Part shown: positions 26,491 to 40,699 of the stretch, in pieces
Layout of the letters: each line of letters opens with the position of its first letter
How positions within the stretch are numbered: the first letter of the stretch is position 1
NCBI GenBank assembly: GCA_958496175.1
Contig: OY292279.1
Span: 3,348,001 to 3,412,000, forward strand
Reading direction: 5' to 3'
Length of the DNA: 64,000 nt
Source: Sisyra terminalis
Lineage: Eukaryota > Arthropoda > Insecta > Neuroptera > Sisyridae
Program-made: the position numbers and the translations under genes
Notes under the pieces: model-generated
What the model was told of the DNA's origin: nothing
Databases searched by the model: none
Seen by the model: only the letters and a program-made list of their open reading frames with translations

Positions 26491-28385
26491 GATTTCCGTG
26501 GAAAATCAACGATGGTTAACCCACGGTTTTTTCTTGTGCGAAAAATGATTTCTTCTGCCACTTTGATGGTCGATATCTCCCATTAACGTGGCTTGTTATC
26601 GTAAAAATTTGCTCAGCATGTACAAAAGGACGTATACTTTCAATTGGCATGCTTAGAAAACTTTTTTGAAATTTTTGATTACCGTGAAAAATCAACGATG
26701 GTTAACCCACAGTTTTCTCTTGTGCGAAAAATGATTTCTTCTGCCACTTTGATGGTCGATATCTCCCATAAACGTGGCTTGTTATCGGAAAAATTTGCTC
26801 AGCATGTACAAAAGGACGTATACTTTCAATTGGCATGCTTAGAAAACTTTTTTAAATTTTCGATTTCCGTGAAAAATCAACGATGGTTAACCCACGGTTT
26901 TTTCTTGTGCGAAAAATGATTTCTTCTGCCACTTTGATGGTCGATATCTCCCATTAACGTGGCTTGTTATCGTAAAAATTTGCTCAGCATGTACAAAAGG
27001 ACGTATACTTTCAATTGGCATGCTTAGAAAACTTTTTTGAAATTTTCGCTTTCCGTGAAAAATCAACGATGGTTAACCCACGGTTTTTTCTTGTGCGAAA
27101 AATGATTTCTTCTGCCACTTTGATGGTCGATATCTCCCATAAACGTCGCTTGTTATCGGAAAAATTTGCTCAGCATGTACAAAAGGACGTATACTTTCAA
27201 TTGGCATGCTTAGAAAACTTTTTTGAAATTTTCGATTTCCGTGAAAAATCAACGATGGTTAACCCACGGTTTTTTCTTGTGCGAAAAATGATTTCTTCTG
27301 CCACTTTGATGGTCGATATCTCCCATTAACGTGGCTTGTTATCGTAAAAATTTGCTCAGCATGTACAAAAGGACGTATACTTTCAATTGGCATGCTTAGA
27401 AAACTTTTTTGAAATTTTTGATTTCCGTGAAAAATCAACGATGGTTAACCCACAGTTTTTTCTTGTGCGAAAAATGATTTCTTCTGCCACTTTGATGGTC
27501 GATATCTCCCATAAACGTCGCTTGTTATCGGAAAAATTTGCTCAGCATGTACAAAAGGACGTATACTTTCAATTGGCATGCTTAGAAAACTTTTTTGAAA
27601 TTTTCGATTTCCGTGAAAAATCAACGATGGTTAACCCACGGTTTTTTCTTGTGCGAAAAATGATTTCTTCTGCCACTTTGATGGTCGATATCTCCCATTA
27701 ACGTGGCTTGTTATCGTAAAAATTTGCTCAGCATGTACAAAAGGACGTATACTTTCAATTGGCATGCTTAGAAAACTTTTTTGAAATTTTTGATTTCCGT
27801 GAAAAATCAACGATGGTTAACCCACAGTTTTCTCTTGTGCGAAAAATGATTTCTTCTGCCAATTTGATGGTCGATATCTCCCATAAACGTGGCTTGTTAT
27901 CGGAAAAATTTGCTCAGCATGTACAAAAGGACGTATACTTTCAATTGGCATGCTTAGAAAACTTTTTTAAATTTTCGATTTCCGTGAAAAATCAACGATG
28001 GTTAACCCACGGTTTTTTCTTGTGCGAAAAATGATTTCTTCTGCCACTTTGATGGTCGATATCTCCCATTAACGTGGCTTGTTATCGTAAAAATTTGCTC
28101 AGCATGTACAAAAGGACGTATACTTTCAATTGGCATGCTTAGAAAACTTTTTTGAAATTTTCGATTTCCGTGAAAAATCAACGATGGTTAACCCACGGTT
28201 TTTTCTTGTGCGAAAAATGATTTCTTCTGCCACTTTGATGGTCGATATCTCCCATAAACGTCGCTTGTTATCGGAAAAATTTGCTCAGCATGTACAAAAG
28301 GACGTATACTTTCAATTGGCATGCTTAGAAAACTTTTTTGAAATTTTTGATTTCCGTGAAAAATCAACGATGGTTAACCCACAGT
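26491..28385 (+). repeat. HOR core, copy 3
   Basis: This copy lies 6,319 bp downstream of core copy 2, with GATTACCG at about 26679 and GCCAATTTG at about 27859. Private changes are GTGGAAAATC at about 26498 and TTCGCTTTCC at about 27046. From about 25700 to 28036 it also aligns with 31457-33793 at a 5,757-bp offset, so the shared block there is larger than the core. Confidence 0.78.
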
Positions 28386-30090
28386 TTTCTCTTGTGCGAA
28401 AAATGATTTCTTCTGCCACTTTGATGGTCGATATCTCCCATAAACGTGGCTTGTTATCGGAAAAATTTGCTCAGCATGTACAAAAGGACGTATACTTTCA
28501 GTTGGCATGCTTAGAGAACTTTTTTAAATTTTCGATTTCCGTGAAAAATCAACGATGGTTAACCCACGGTTTTTTCTTGTGCGAAAAATGATTTCTTATG
28601 CCACTTTGATGGTCGATATCTCCCATAAACGTGGCTTGTTATCGGAAAAATTTGCTCAGCATGTACAAAAGGACGTATACTTTCAATTGGCATGCTTAGA
28701 AAACTTTTTTAAATTTTCGATTTCCGTGAAAAATCAACGATGGTTAACCCACGGTTTTTTCTTGTGCGAAAAATGATTTCTTCTGCCACTTTGATGGTCG
28801 ATATCTCCCATTAACGTGGCTTGTTATCGGAAAAATTTGCTCAGCATGTACAAAAGGACGTATACTTTCAATTGGCATGCTTAGAAAACTTTTTTAAATT
28901 TTCGATTTCCGTGAAAAATCAACGATGGTTAACCCACGGTTTTTTCTTGTGCGAAAAATGATTTCTTCTGCCACTTTGATGGTCGATATCTCCCATTAAC
29001 GTGGCTTGTTATCGTAAAAATTTGCTCAGCATGTACAAAAGGACGTATACTTTCAATTGGCATGCTTAGAAAACTTTTTTGAAATTTTCGATTTCCGTGA
29101 AAAATCAACGATGGTTAACCCACAGTTTTCTCTTGTGCGAAAAATGATTTCTTCTGCCACTTTGATGGTCGATATCTCCCATAAACGTGGCTTGTTATCG
29201 GAAAAATTTGCTCAGCATGTACAAAAGGACGTATACTTTCAGTTGGCATGCTTAGAGAACTTTTTTAAATTTTCGATTTCCGTGAAAAATCAACGATGGT
29301 TAACCCACGGTTTTTTCTTGTGCGAAAAATGATTTCTTATGCCACTTTGATGGTCGATATCTCCCATAAACGTGGCTTGTTATCGGAAAAATTTGCTCAG
29401 CATGTACAAAAGGACGTATACTTTCAATTGGCATGCTTAGAAAACTTTTTTAAATTTTCGATTTCCGTGAAAAATCAACGATGGTTAACCCACGGTTTTT
29501 TCTTGTGCGAAAAATGATTTCTTCTGCCACTTTGATGGTCGATATCTCCCATTAACGTGGCTTGTTATCGGAAAAATTTGCTCAGCATGTACAAAAGGAC
29601 GTATACTTTCAATTGGCATGCTTAGAAAACTTTTTTAAATTTTCGATTTCCGTGAAAAATCAACGATGGTTAACCCACGGTTTTTTCTTGTGCGAAAAAT
29701 GATTTCTTCTGCCACTTTGATGGTCGATATCTCCCATAAACGTCGCTTGTTATCGGAAAAATTTGCTCAGCATGTACAAAAGGACGTATACTTTCAATTG
29801 GCATGCTTAGAAAACTTTTTTGAAATTTTTGATTTCCGTGAAAAATCAACGATGGTTAACCCACAGTTTTCTCTTGTGCGAAAAATGATTTCTTCTGCCA
29901 CTTTGATGGTCGATATCTCCCATAAACGTGGCTTGTTATCGGAAAAATTTGCACAGCATGTACAAAAGGACGTATACTTTCAGTTGGCATGCTTAGAGAA
30001 CTTTTTTAAATTTTCGATTTCCGTGAAAAATCAACGATGGTTAACCCACGGTTTTTTCTTGTGCGAAAAATGATTTCTTATGCCACTTTG
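28347..30090 (+). repeat. 741-bp 4-mer higher-order repeat
   Basis: Positions of about 28347-28995 align with 29088-29736 at an offset of 741 bp (4 x 186 minus 3, with three 185-bp monomers per unit). A third partial unit starts near 29829. The marks are CAGTTTTCTC, then AGTTGGCATG with AGAGAAC, then TTTCTTATGCC at about 28595, 29336 and 30076. Three of four monomers in each unit carry the one-base deletion, making this the densest cluster of 185-bp copies in the window. Confidence 0.78.
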
Positions 30091-30569
30091 ATGGTCGATA
30101 TCTCCCATTAACGTGGCTTGTTATCGTAAAAATTTGCTCAGCATGTACAAAAGGACGTATACTTTCAATTGGCATGCTTAGAAAACTTTTTTGAAATTTT
30201 CGATTTCCGTGAAAAATCAACGATGGTTAACCCACGGTTTTTTCTTGTGCGAAAAATGATTTCTTCTGCCACTTTGATGGTCGATATCTCCCATTAACGT
30301 GGCTTGTTATCGTAAAAATTTGCTCAGCATGTACAAAAGGACGTATACTTTCAATTGGCATGCTTAGAAAACTTTTTTGAAATTTTTGATTTCCGTGAAA
30401 AATCAACGATGGTTAACCCACAGTTTTTTCTTGTGCGAAAAATGATTTCTTCTGCCACTTTGATGGTCGATATCTCCCATTAACGTGGCTTGTTATCGTA
30501 AAAATTTGCTCAGCATGTACAAAAGGACGTATTCTTTCAATTGGCATGCTTAGAAAACTTTTTTGAAAT

Positions 30570-33500
30570 TTTCGATTTCCGTGAAAAATCAACGATGGTT
30601 AACCCACGGTTTTTTCTTGTGCGAAAAATGATTTCTTTTGCCACTTTGATGGTCGATATCTCCCATTAACGTGGCTTGTTATCGTAAAAATTTGCTCAGC
30701 ATGTACAAAAGGACGTATACTTTCAATTGGCATGCTTAGAAAACTTTTTTGAAATTTTTGATTTCCGTGAAAAATCAACGATGGTTAACCCACAGTTTTT
30801 TCTTGTGCGAAAAATGATTTCTTCTGCCACTTTGATGGTCGATATCTCCCATTAACGTGGCTTGTTATCGTAAAAATTTGCTCAGCATGTACAAAAGGAC
30901 GTATACTTTCAATTGGCATGCTTAGAAAAACTTTTTTGAAATTTTTGATTTCCGTGAAAAATCAACGATGGTTAACCCACAGTTTTCTCTTGTGCGAAAA
31001 ATGATTTCTTCTGCCACTTTGATGGTCGATATCTCCCATAAACGTGGCTTGTTATCGGAAAAATTTGCACAGCATGTACAAAAGGACGTATACTTTCAAT
31101 TGGCATGCTTAGAAAACTTTTTTGAAATTTTCGATTTCCGTGAAAAATCAACGATGGTTAACCCACGGTTTTTTCTTGTGCGAAAAATGATTTCTTCTGC
31201 CACTTTGATGGTCGATATCTCCCATAAACGTCGCTTGTTATCGGAAAAATTTGCTCAGCATGTACAAAAGGACGTATACTTTCAATTGGCATGCTTAGAA
31301 AACTTTTTTGAAATTTTCGATTTCCGTGAAAAATCAACGATGGTTAACCCACGGTTTTTTCTTGTGCGAAAAATGATTTCTTCTGCCACTTTGATGGTCG
31401 ATATCTCCCATTAACGTGGCTTGTTATCGTAAAAATTTGCTCAGCATGTACAAAAGGACGTATACTTTCAATTGGCATGCTTAGAAAACTTTTTTGAAAT
31501 TTTCGATTTCCGTGAAAAATCAACGATGGTTAACCCACGGTTTTTTCTTGTGCGAAAAATGATTTCTTCTGCCACTTTGATGGTCGATATCTCCCATTAA
31601 CGTGGCTTGTTATCGTAAAAATTTGCTCAGCATGTACAAAAGGACGTATACTTTCAATTGGCATGCTTAGAAAACTTTTTTGAAATTTTTGATTTCCGTG
31701 AAAAATCAACGATGGTTAACCCACAGTTTTTTCTTGTGCGAAAAATGATTTCTTCTGCCACTTTGATGGTCGATATCTCCCATTAACGTGGCTTGTTATC
31801 GTAAAAATTTGCTCAGCATGTACAAAAGGACGTATACTTTCAATTGGCATGCTTAGAAAACTTTTTTGAAATTTTCGATTTCCGTGAAAAATCAACGATG
31901 GTTAACCCACGGTTTCTTCTTGTGCGAAAAATGATTTCTTCTGCCACTTTGATGGTCGATATCTCCCATAAACGTCGCTTGTTATCGGAAAAATTTGCTC
32001 AGCATGTACAAAAGGACGTATACTTTCAATTGGCATGCTTAGAAAACTTTTTTGAAATTTTTGATTTCCGTGAAAAATCAACGATGGTTAACCCACAGTT
32101 TTTTCTTGTGCGAAAAATGATTTCTTCTGCCACTTTGATGGTCGATATCTCCCATAAACGTGACTTGTTATCGGAAAAATTTGCTCAGCATGTACAAAAG
32201 GACGTATACTTTCAATTGGCATGCTTAGAAAACTTTTTTAAATTGTCGATTTCCGTGAAAAATCAACGATGGTTAACCCACGGTTTTTTCTTGTGCGAAA
32301 AATGATTTCTTCTGCCACTTTGATGGTCGATATCTCCCATTAACGTGGCTTGTTATCGTAAAAATTTGCTCAGCATGTACAAAAGGACGTATACTTTCAA
32401 TTGGCATGCTTAGAAAACTTTTTTGAAATTTTTGATTACCGTGAAAAATCAACGATGGTTAACCCACAGTTTTCTCTTGTGCGAAAAATGATTTCTTCTG
32501 CCACTTTGATGGTCGATATCTCCCATAAACGTGGCTTGTTATCGGAAAAATTTGCTCAGCATGTACAAAAGGACGTATACTTTCAATTGGCATGCTTAGA
32601 AAACTTTTTTAAATTTTCGATTTCCGTGAAAAATCAACGATGGTTAACCCACGGTTTTTTCTTGTGCGAAAAATGATTTCTTCTGCCACTTTGATGGTCG
32701 ATATCTCCCATTAACGTGGCTTGTTATCGTAAAAATTTGCTCAGCATGTACAAAAGGACGTATACTTTCAATTGGCATGCTTAGAAAACTTTTTTGAAAT
32801 TTTCGATTTCCGTGAAAAATCAACGATGGTTAACCCACGGTTTTTTCTTGTGCGAAAAATGATTTCTTCTGCCACTTTGATGGTCGATATCTCCCATAAA
32901 CGTCGCTTGTTATCGGAAAAATTTGCTCAGCATGTACAAAAGGACGTATACTTTCAATTGGCATGCTTAGAAAACTTTTTTGAAATTTTCGATTTCCGTG
33001 AAAAATCAACGATGGTTAACCCACGGTTTTTTCTTGTGCGAAAAATGATTTCTTCTGCCACTTTGATGGTCGATATCTCCCATTAACGTGGCTTGTTATC
33101 GTAAAAATTTGCTCAGCATGTACAAAAGGACGTATACTTTCAATTGGCATGCTTAGAAAACTTTTTTGAAATTTTTGATTTCCGTGAAAAATCAACGATG
33201 GTTAACCCACAGTTTTTTCTTGTGCGAAAAATGATTTCTTCTGCCACTTTGATGGTCGATATCTCCCATAAACGTCGCTTGTTATCGGAAAAATTTGCTC
33301 AGCATGTACAAAAGGACGTATACTTTCAATTGGCATGCTTAGAAAACTTTTTTGAAATTTTCGATTTCCGTGAAAAATCAACGATGGTTAACCCACGGTT
33401 TTTTCTTGTGCGAAAAATGATTTCTTCTGCCACTTTGATGGTCGATATCTCCCATTAACGTGGCTTGTTATCGTAAAAATTTGCTCAGCATGTACAAAAG

Positions 33501-33729
33501 GACGTATACTTTCAATTGGCATGCTTAGAAAACTTTTTTGAAATTTTTGATTTCCGTGAAAAATCAACGATGGTTAACCCACAGTTTTCTCTTGTGCGAA
33601 AAATGATTTCTTCTGCCAATTTGATGGTCGATATCTCCCATAAACGTGGCTTGTTATCGGAAAAATTTGCTCAGCATGTACAAAAGGACGTATACTTTCA
33701 ATTGGCATGCTTAGAAAACTTTTTTAAAT
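30570..33729 (+). repeat. 3,160-bp 17-mer higher-order repeat, copy 1 (contains core copy 4)
   Basis: Seventeen monomers with three one-base deletions and one one-base insertion (17 x 186 minus 2). Marks include TTTCTTTTGCC at about 30634, the five-A insertion at about 30925, the GTGACTTG variant at about 32160, GATTACCG at about 32435 and GCCAATTTG at about 33616. All recur 3,160 bp downstream. The upstream limit is a 186-bp monomer aligned with a 185-bp monomer near 30565 versus 33726. Confidence 0.85.
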
Positions 33730-36700
33730 TTTCGATTTCCGTGAAAAATCAACGATGGTTAACCCACGGTTTTTTCTTGTGCGAAAAATGATTTCTTTTG
33801 CCACTTTGATGGTCGATATCTCCCATTAACGTGGCTTGTTATCGTAAAAATTTGCTCAGCATGTACAAAAGGACGTATACTTTCAATTGGCATGCTTAGA
33901 AAACTTTTTTGAAATTTTTGATTTCCGTGAAAAATCAACGATGGTTAACCCACAGTTTTTTCTTGTGCGAAAAATGATTTCTTCTGCCACTTTGATGGTC
34001 GATATCTCCCATTAACGTGGCTTGTTATCGTAAAAATTTGCTCAGCATGTACAAAAGGACGTATACTTTCAATTGGCATGCTTAGAAAAACTTTTTTGAA
34101 ATTTTTGATTTCCGTGAAAAATCAACGATGGTTAACCCACAGTTTTCTCTTGTGCGAAAAATGATTTCTTCTGCCACTTTGATGGTCGATATCTCCCATA
34201 AACGTGGCTTGTTATCGGAAAAATTTGCACAGCATGTACAAAAGGACGTATACTTTCAATTGGCATGCTTAGAAAACTTTTTTGAAATTTTCGATTTCCG
34301 TGAAAAATCAACGATGGTTAACCCACGGTTTTTTCTTGTGCGAAAAATGATTTCTTCTGCCACTTTGATGGTCGATATCTCCCATAAACGTCGCTTGTTA
34401 TCGGAAAAATTTGCTCAGCATGTACAAAAGGACGTATACTTTCAATTGGCATGCTTAGAAAACTTTTTTGAAATTTTCGATTTCCGTGAAAAATCAACGA
34501 TGGTTAACCCACGGTTTTTTCTTGTGCGAAAAATGATTTCTTCTGCCACTTTGATGGTCGATATCTCCCATTAACGTGGCTTGTTATCGTAAAAATTTGC
34601 TCAGCATGTACAAAAGGACGTATACTTTCAATTGGCATGCTTAGAAAACTTTTTTGAAATTTTCGATTTCCGTGAAAAATCAACGATGGTTAACCCACGG
34701 TTTTTTCTTGTGCGAAAAATGATTTCTTCTGCCACTTTGATGGTCGATATCTCCCATTAACGTGGCTTGTTATCGTAAAAATTTGCTCAGCATGTACAAA
34801 AGGACGTATACTTTCAATTGGCATGCTTAGAAAACTTTTTTGAAATTTTTGATTTCCGTGAAAAATCAACGATGGTTAACCCACAGTTTTTTCTTGTGCG
34901 AAAAATGATTTCTTCTGCCACTTTGATGGTCGATATCTCCCATTAACGTGGCTTGTTATCGTAAAAATTTGCTCAGCATGTACAAAAGGACGTATACTTT
35001 CAATTGGCATGCTTAGAAAACTTTTTTGAAATTTTCGATTTCCGTGAAAAATCAACGATGGTTAACCCACGGTTTCTTCTTGTGCGAAAAATGATTTCTT
35101 CTGCCACTTTGATGGTCGATATCTCCCATAAACGTCGCTTGTTATCGGAAAAATTTGCTCAGCATGTACAAAAGGACGTATACTTTCAATTGGCATGCTT
35201 AGAAAACTTTTTTGAAATTTTTGATTTCCGTGAAAAATCAACGATGGTTAACCCACAGTTTTTTCTTGTGCGAAAAATGATTTCTTCTGCCACTTTGATG
35301 GTCGATATCTCCCATAAACGTGACTTGTTATCGGAAAAATTTGCTCAGCATGTACAAAAGGACGTATACTTTCAATTGGCATGCTTAGAAAACTTTTTTA
35401 AATTGTCGATTTCCGTGAAAAATCAACGATGGTTAACCCACGGTTTTTTCTTGTGCGAAAAATGATTTCTTCTGCCACTTTGATGGTCGATATCTCCCAT
35501 TAACGTGGCTTGTTATCGTAAAAATTTGCTCAGCATGTACAAAAGGACGTATACTTTCAATTGGCATGCTTAGAAAACTTTTTTGAAATTTTTGATTACC
35601 GTGAAAAATCAACGATGGTTAACCCACAGTTTTCTCTTGTGCGAAAAATGATTTCTTCTGCCACTTTGATGGTCGATATCTCCCATAAACGTGGCTTGTT
35701 ATCGGAAAAATTTGCTCAGCATGTACAAAAGGACGTATACTTTCAATTGGCATGCTTAGAAAACTTTTTTAAATTTTCGATTTCCGTGAAAAATCAACGA
35801 TGGTTAACCCACGGTTTTTTCTTGTGCGAAAAATGATTTCTTCTGCCACTTTGATGGTCGATATCTCCCATTAACGTGGCTTGTTATCGTAAAAATTTGC
35901 TCAGCATGTACAAAAGGACGTATACTTTCAATTGGCATGCTTAGAAAACTTTTTTGAAATTTTCGATTTCCGTGAAAAATCAACGATGGTTAACCCACGG
36001 TTTTTTCTTGTGCGAAAAATGATTTCTTCTGCCACTTTGATGGTCGATATCTCCCATAAACGTCGCTTGTTATCGGAAAAATTTGCTCAGCATGTACAAA
36101 AGGACGTATACTTTCAATTGGCATGCTTAGAAAACTTTTTTGAAATTTTCGATTTCCGTGAAAAATCAACGATGGTTAACCCACGGTTTTTTCTTGTGCG
36201 AAAAATGATTTCTTCTGCCACTTTGATGGTCGATATCTCCCATTAACGTGGCTTGTTATCGTAAAAATTTGCTCAGCATGTACAAAAGGACGTATACTTT
36301 CAATTGGCATGCTTAGAAAACTTTTTTGAAATTTTTGATTTCCGTGAAAAATCAACGATGGTTAACCCACAGTTTTTTCTTGTGCGAAAAATGATTTCTT
36401 CTGCCACTTTGATGGTCGATATCTCCCATAAACGTCGCTTGTTATCGGAAAAATTTGCTCAGCATGTACAAAAGGACGTATACTTTCAATTGGCATGCTT
36501 AGAAAACTTTTTTGAAATTTTCGATTTCCGTGAAAAATCAACGATGGTTAACCCACGGTTTTTTCTTGTGCGAAAAATGATTTCTTCTGCCACTTTGATG
36601 GTCGATATCTCCCATTAACGTGGCTTGTTATCGTAAAAATTTGCTCAGCATGTACAAAAGGACGTATACTTTCAATTGGCATGCTTAGAAAACTTTTTTG

Positions 36701-36889
36701 AAATTTTTGATTTCCGTGAAAAATCAACGATGGTTAACCCACAGTTTTCTCTTGTGCGAAAAATGATTTCTTCTGCCAATTTGATGGTCGATATCTCCCA
36801 TAAACGTGGCTTGTTATCGGAAAAATTTGCTCAGCATGTACAAAAGGACGTATACTTTCAATTGGCATGCTTAGAAAACTTTTTTAAAT
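33730..36889 (+). repeat. 3,160-bp 17-mer higher-order repeat, copy 2 (contains core copy 5)
   Basis: This is a tandem copy of 30570-33729 in which I found no difference by eye. Identity runs about 65 bp further, to a T/C difference near 36956. Its second half overlaps the block shared with 19.8-25.5 kb at the 15,236-bp offset. The 17-mer duplication and the displaced duplication therefore overlap, and their order of origin could be worked out from shared variants. Confidence 0.85.
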
Positions 36890-39800
36890 TTTCGATTTCC
36901 GTGAAAAATCAACGATGGTTAACCCACGGTTTTTTCTTGTGCGAAAAATGATTTCTTCTGCCACTTTGATGGTCGATATCTCCCATTAACGTGGCTTGTT
37001 ATCGTAAAAATTTGCTCAGCATGTACAAAAGGACGTATACTTTCAATTGGCATGCTTAGAAAACTTTTTTGAAATTTTCGATTTCCGTGAAAAATCAACG
37101 ATGGTTAACCCACGGTTTTTTCTTGTGCGAAAAATGATTTCTTCTGCCACTTTGATGGTCGATATCTCCCATAAACGTCGCTTGTTATCGGAAAAATTTG
37201 CTCAGCATGTACAAAAGGACGTATACTTTCAATTGGCATGCTTAGAAAACTTTTTTGAAATTTTTGATTTCCGTGAAAAATCAACGATGGTTAACCCACA
37301 GTTTTCTCTTGTGCGAAAAATGATTTCTTCTGCCACTTTGATGGTCGATATCTCCCATAAACGTGGCTTGTTATCGGAAAAATTTGCTCAGCATGTACAA
37401 AAGGACGTATACTTTCAGTTGGCATGCTTAGAGAACTTTTTTAAATTTTCGATTTCCGTGAAAAATCAACGATGGTTAACCCACGGTTTTTTCTTGTGCG
37501 AAAAATGATTTCTTATGCCACTTTGATGGTCGATATCTCCCATTAACGTGGCTTGTTATCGTAAAAATTTGCTCAGCATGTACAAAAGGACGTATACTTT
37601 CAATTGGCATGCTTAGAAAACTTTTTTGAAATTTTCGATTTCCGTGAAAAATCAACGATGGTTAACCCACGGTTTTTTCTTGTGCGAAAAATGATTTCTT
37701 CTGCCACTTTGATGGTCGATATCTCCCATTAACGTGGCTTGTTATCGGAAAAATTTGCTCAGCATGTACAAAAGGACGTATACTTTCAATTGGCATGCTT
37801 AGAAAACTTTTTTAAATTTTCGATTTCCGTGAAAAATCAACGATGGTTAACCCACGGTTTTTTCTTGTGCGAAAAATGATTTCTTCTGCCACTTTGATGG
37901 TCGATATCTCCCATTAACGTGGCTTGTTATCGTAAAAATTTGCTCAGCATGTACAAAAGGACGTATACTTTCAATTGGCATGCTTAGAAAACTTTTTTGA
38001 AATTTTCGATTTCCGTGAAAAATCAACGATGGTTAACCCACGGTTTTTTCTTGTGCGAAAAATGATTTCTTCTGCCACTTTGATGGTCGATATCTCCCAT
38101 AAACGTCGCTTGTTATCGGAAAAATTTGCTCAGCATGTACAAAAGGACGTATACTTTCAATTGGCATGCTTAGAAAACTTTTTTGAAATTTTTGATTTCC
38201 GTGAAAAATCAACGATGGTTAACCCACAGTTTTCTCTTGTGCGAAAAATGATTTCTTCTGCCACTTTGATGGTCGATATCTCCCATAAACGTGGCTTGTT
38301 ATCGGAAAAATTTGCTCAGCATGTACAAAAGGACGTATACTTTCAGTTGGCATGCTTAGAGAACTTTTTTAAATTTTCGATTTCCGTGAAAAATCAACGA
38401 TGGTTAACCCACGGTTTTTTCTTGTGCGAAAAATGATTTCTTATGCCACTTTGATGGTCGATATCTCCCATTAACGTGGCTTGTTATCGTAAAAATTTGC
38501 TCAGCATGTACAAAAGGACGTATACTTTCAATTGGCATGCTTAGAAAACTTTTTTGAAATTTTCGATTTCCGTGAAAAATCAACGATGGTTAACCCGCGG
38601 TTTTTTCTTGTGCGAAAAATGATTTCTTCTGCCACTTTGATGGTCGATATCTCCCATTAACGTGGCTTGTTATCGTAAAAATTTGCTCAGCATGTACAAA
38701 AGGACGTATACTTTCAATTGGCATGCTTAGAAAACTTTTTTGAAATTTTTGATTTCCGTGAAAAATCAACGATGGTTAACCCACAGTTTTTTCTTGTGCG
38801 AAAAATGATTTCTTCTGCCACTTTGATGGTCGATATCTCCCATTAACGTGGCTTGTTATCGTAAAAATTTGCTCAGCATGTACAAAAGGTCGTATACTTT
38901 CAATTGACATGCTTAGAAAACTTTTTTGAAATTTTTGATTTCCGTGAAAAATCAACGATGGTTAACCCACAGTTTTTTCTTGTGCGAAAAATGATTTCTT
39001 CTGCCACTTTGATGGTCGATATCTCCCATAAACGTGGCTTGTTATCGGAAAAATTTGCTCAGCATGTACAAAAGGACGTATACTTTCAATTGACATGCTT
39101 AGAAAACTTTTTTGAAATTTTTGATTTCCGTGAAAAATCAACGATGGTTAACCCACAGTTTTTTCTTGTGCGAAAAATGATTTCTTCTGCCACTTTGATG
39201 GTCGATATCTCCCATTAACGTGGCTTGTTATCGTAAAAATTTGCTCAGCATGTACAAAAGGACGTATACTTTCAATTGACATGCTTAGAAAACTTTTTTG
39301 AAATTTTCGATTTCCGTGAAAAATCAACGATGGTTAACCCACGGTTTCTTCTTGTGCGAAAAATGATTTCTTCTGCCACTTTGATGGTCGATATCTCCCA
39401 TAAACGTCGCTTGTTATCGGAAAAATTTGCTCAGCATGTACAAAAGGACGTATACTTTCAATTGGCATGCTTAGAAAACTTTTTTGAAATTTTTGATTTC
39501 CGTGAAAAATCAACGATGGTTAACCCACAGTTTTTTCTTGTGCGAAAAATGATTTCTTCTGCCACTTTGATGGTCGATATCTCCCATAAACGTGGCTTGT
39601 TATCGGAAAAATTTGCTCAGCATGTACAAAACGACGTATACTTTCAATTGGCATGCTTAGAAAACTTTTTTGAAATTTTTGATTTCCGTGAAAAATCAAC
39701 GATGGTTAACCCACAGTTTTTTCTTGTGCGAAAAATGATTTCTTCTGCCACTTTGATGGTCGATATCTCCCATTAACGTGGCTTGTTATCGTAAAAATTT

Positions 39801-40699
39801 GCTCAGCATGTACAAAAGAACGTATACTTTCAATTGGCATGCTTAGAAAACTTTTTTGAAATTTTCGATTTCCGTGAAAAATCAACGATGGTTAACCCAC
39901 GGTTTTTTCTTGTGCGAAAAATGATTTCTTCTGCCACTTTGATGGTCGATATCTCCCATAAACGTGGCTTGTTATCGTAAAAATTTGCTCAGCATGTACA
40001 AAAGGACGTATACTTTCAATTAGCATGCTTAGAAAACTTTTTTGAAATTTTTGATTTCCGTGAAAAATCAACGATGGTTAACCCACAGTTTTTTCTTGTG
40101 CAAAAAATGATTTCTTCTGCCACTTTGATGGTCGATATCTCCCATAAACGTGGCTTGTTTTCGGAAAAATTTGCACAGCATGTACAAAAGGACGTATTCT
40201 TTCAATTGGCATGCTTAGAAAACTTTTTTGAAATTTTCGATTTCCGTGAAAAATCAACGATGGTTAACCCACGGTTTTTTCTTGTGCGAAAAATGATTTC
40301 TTTTGCCACTTTGATGGTCGATATCTCCCATTAACGTGGCTTGTTATCGTAAAAATTTGCTCAGCATGTATAAAAGGACGTATACTTTCAATTGGCATGC
40401 TTAGAAAACTTTTTTGAAATTTTTGATTTCCGTGAAAAATCAACGATGGTTAACCCACAGTTTTTTCTTGTGCGAAAAATGATTTCTTCTGCCACTTTGA
40501 TGGTCGATATCTCCCATTAACGTGGCTTGTTATCGTAAAAATTTGCTCAGCATGTACAAAAGGACGTATACTTTCAATTGGCATGCTTAGAAAAACTTTT
40601 TTGAAATTTTTGATTTCCGTGAAAAATCAACGATGGTTAACCCACAGTTTTTTCTTGTGCGAAAAATGATTTCTTCTGCCACTTTGATGGTCGATATCT
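35077..40699 (+). repeat. 5.6-kb displaced duplication, copy B
   Basis: Partner of 19841-25463. It carries the same complex order of variant monomers, including the paired 928-bp units (about 37047 and 37975), AAAGGTCG at about 38887, CAAAACGACG at about 39629, GTGCAAAAAATG at about 40098 and the five-A insertion at about 40590. The roughly 9.6 kb between the copies has a different monomer order, so this is not a simple tandem duplication. Confidence 0.85.
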
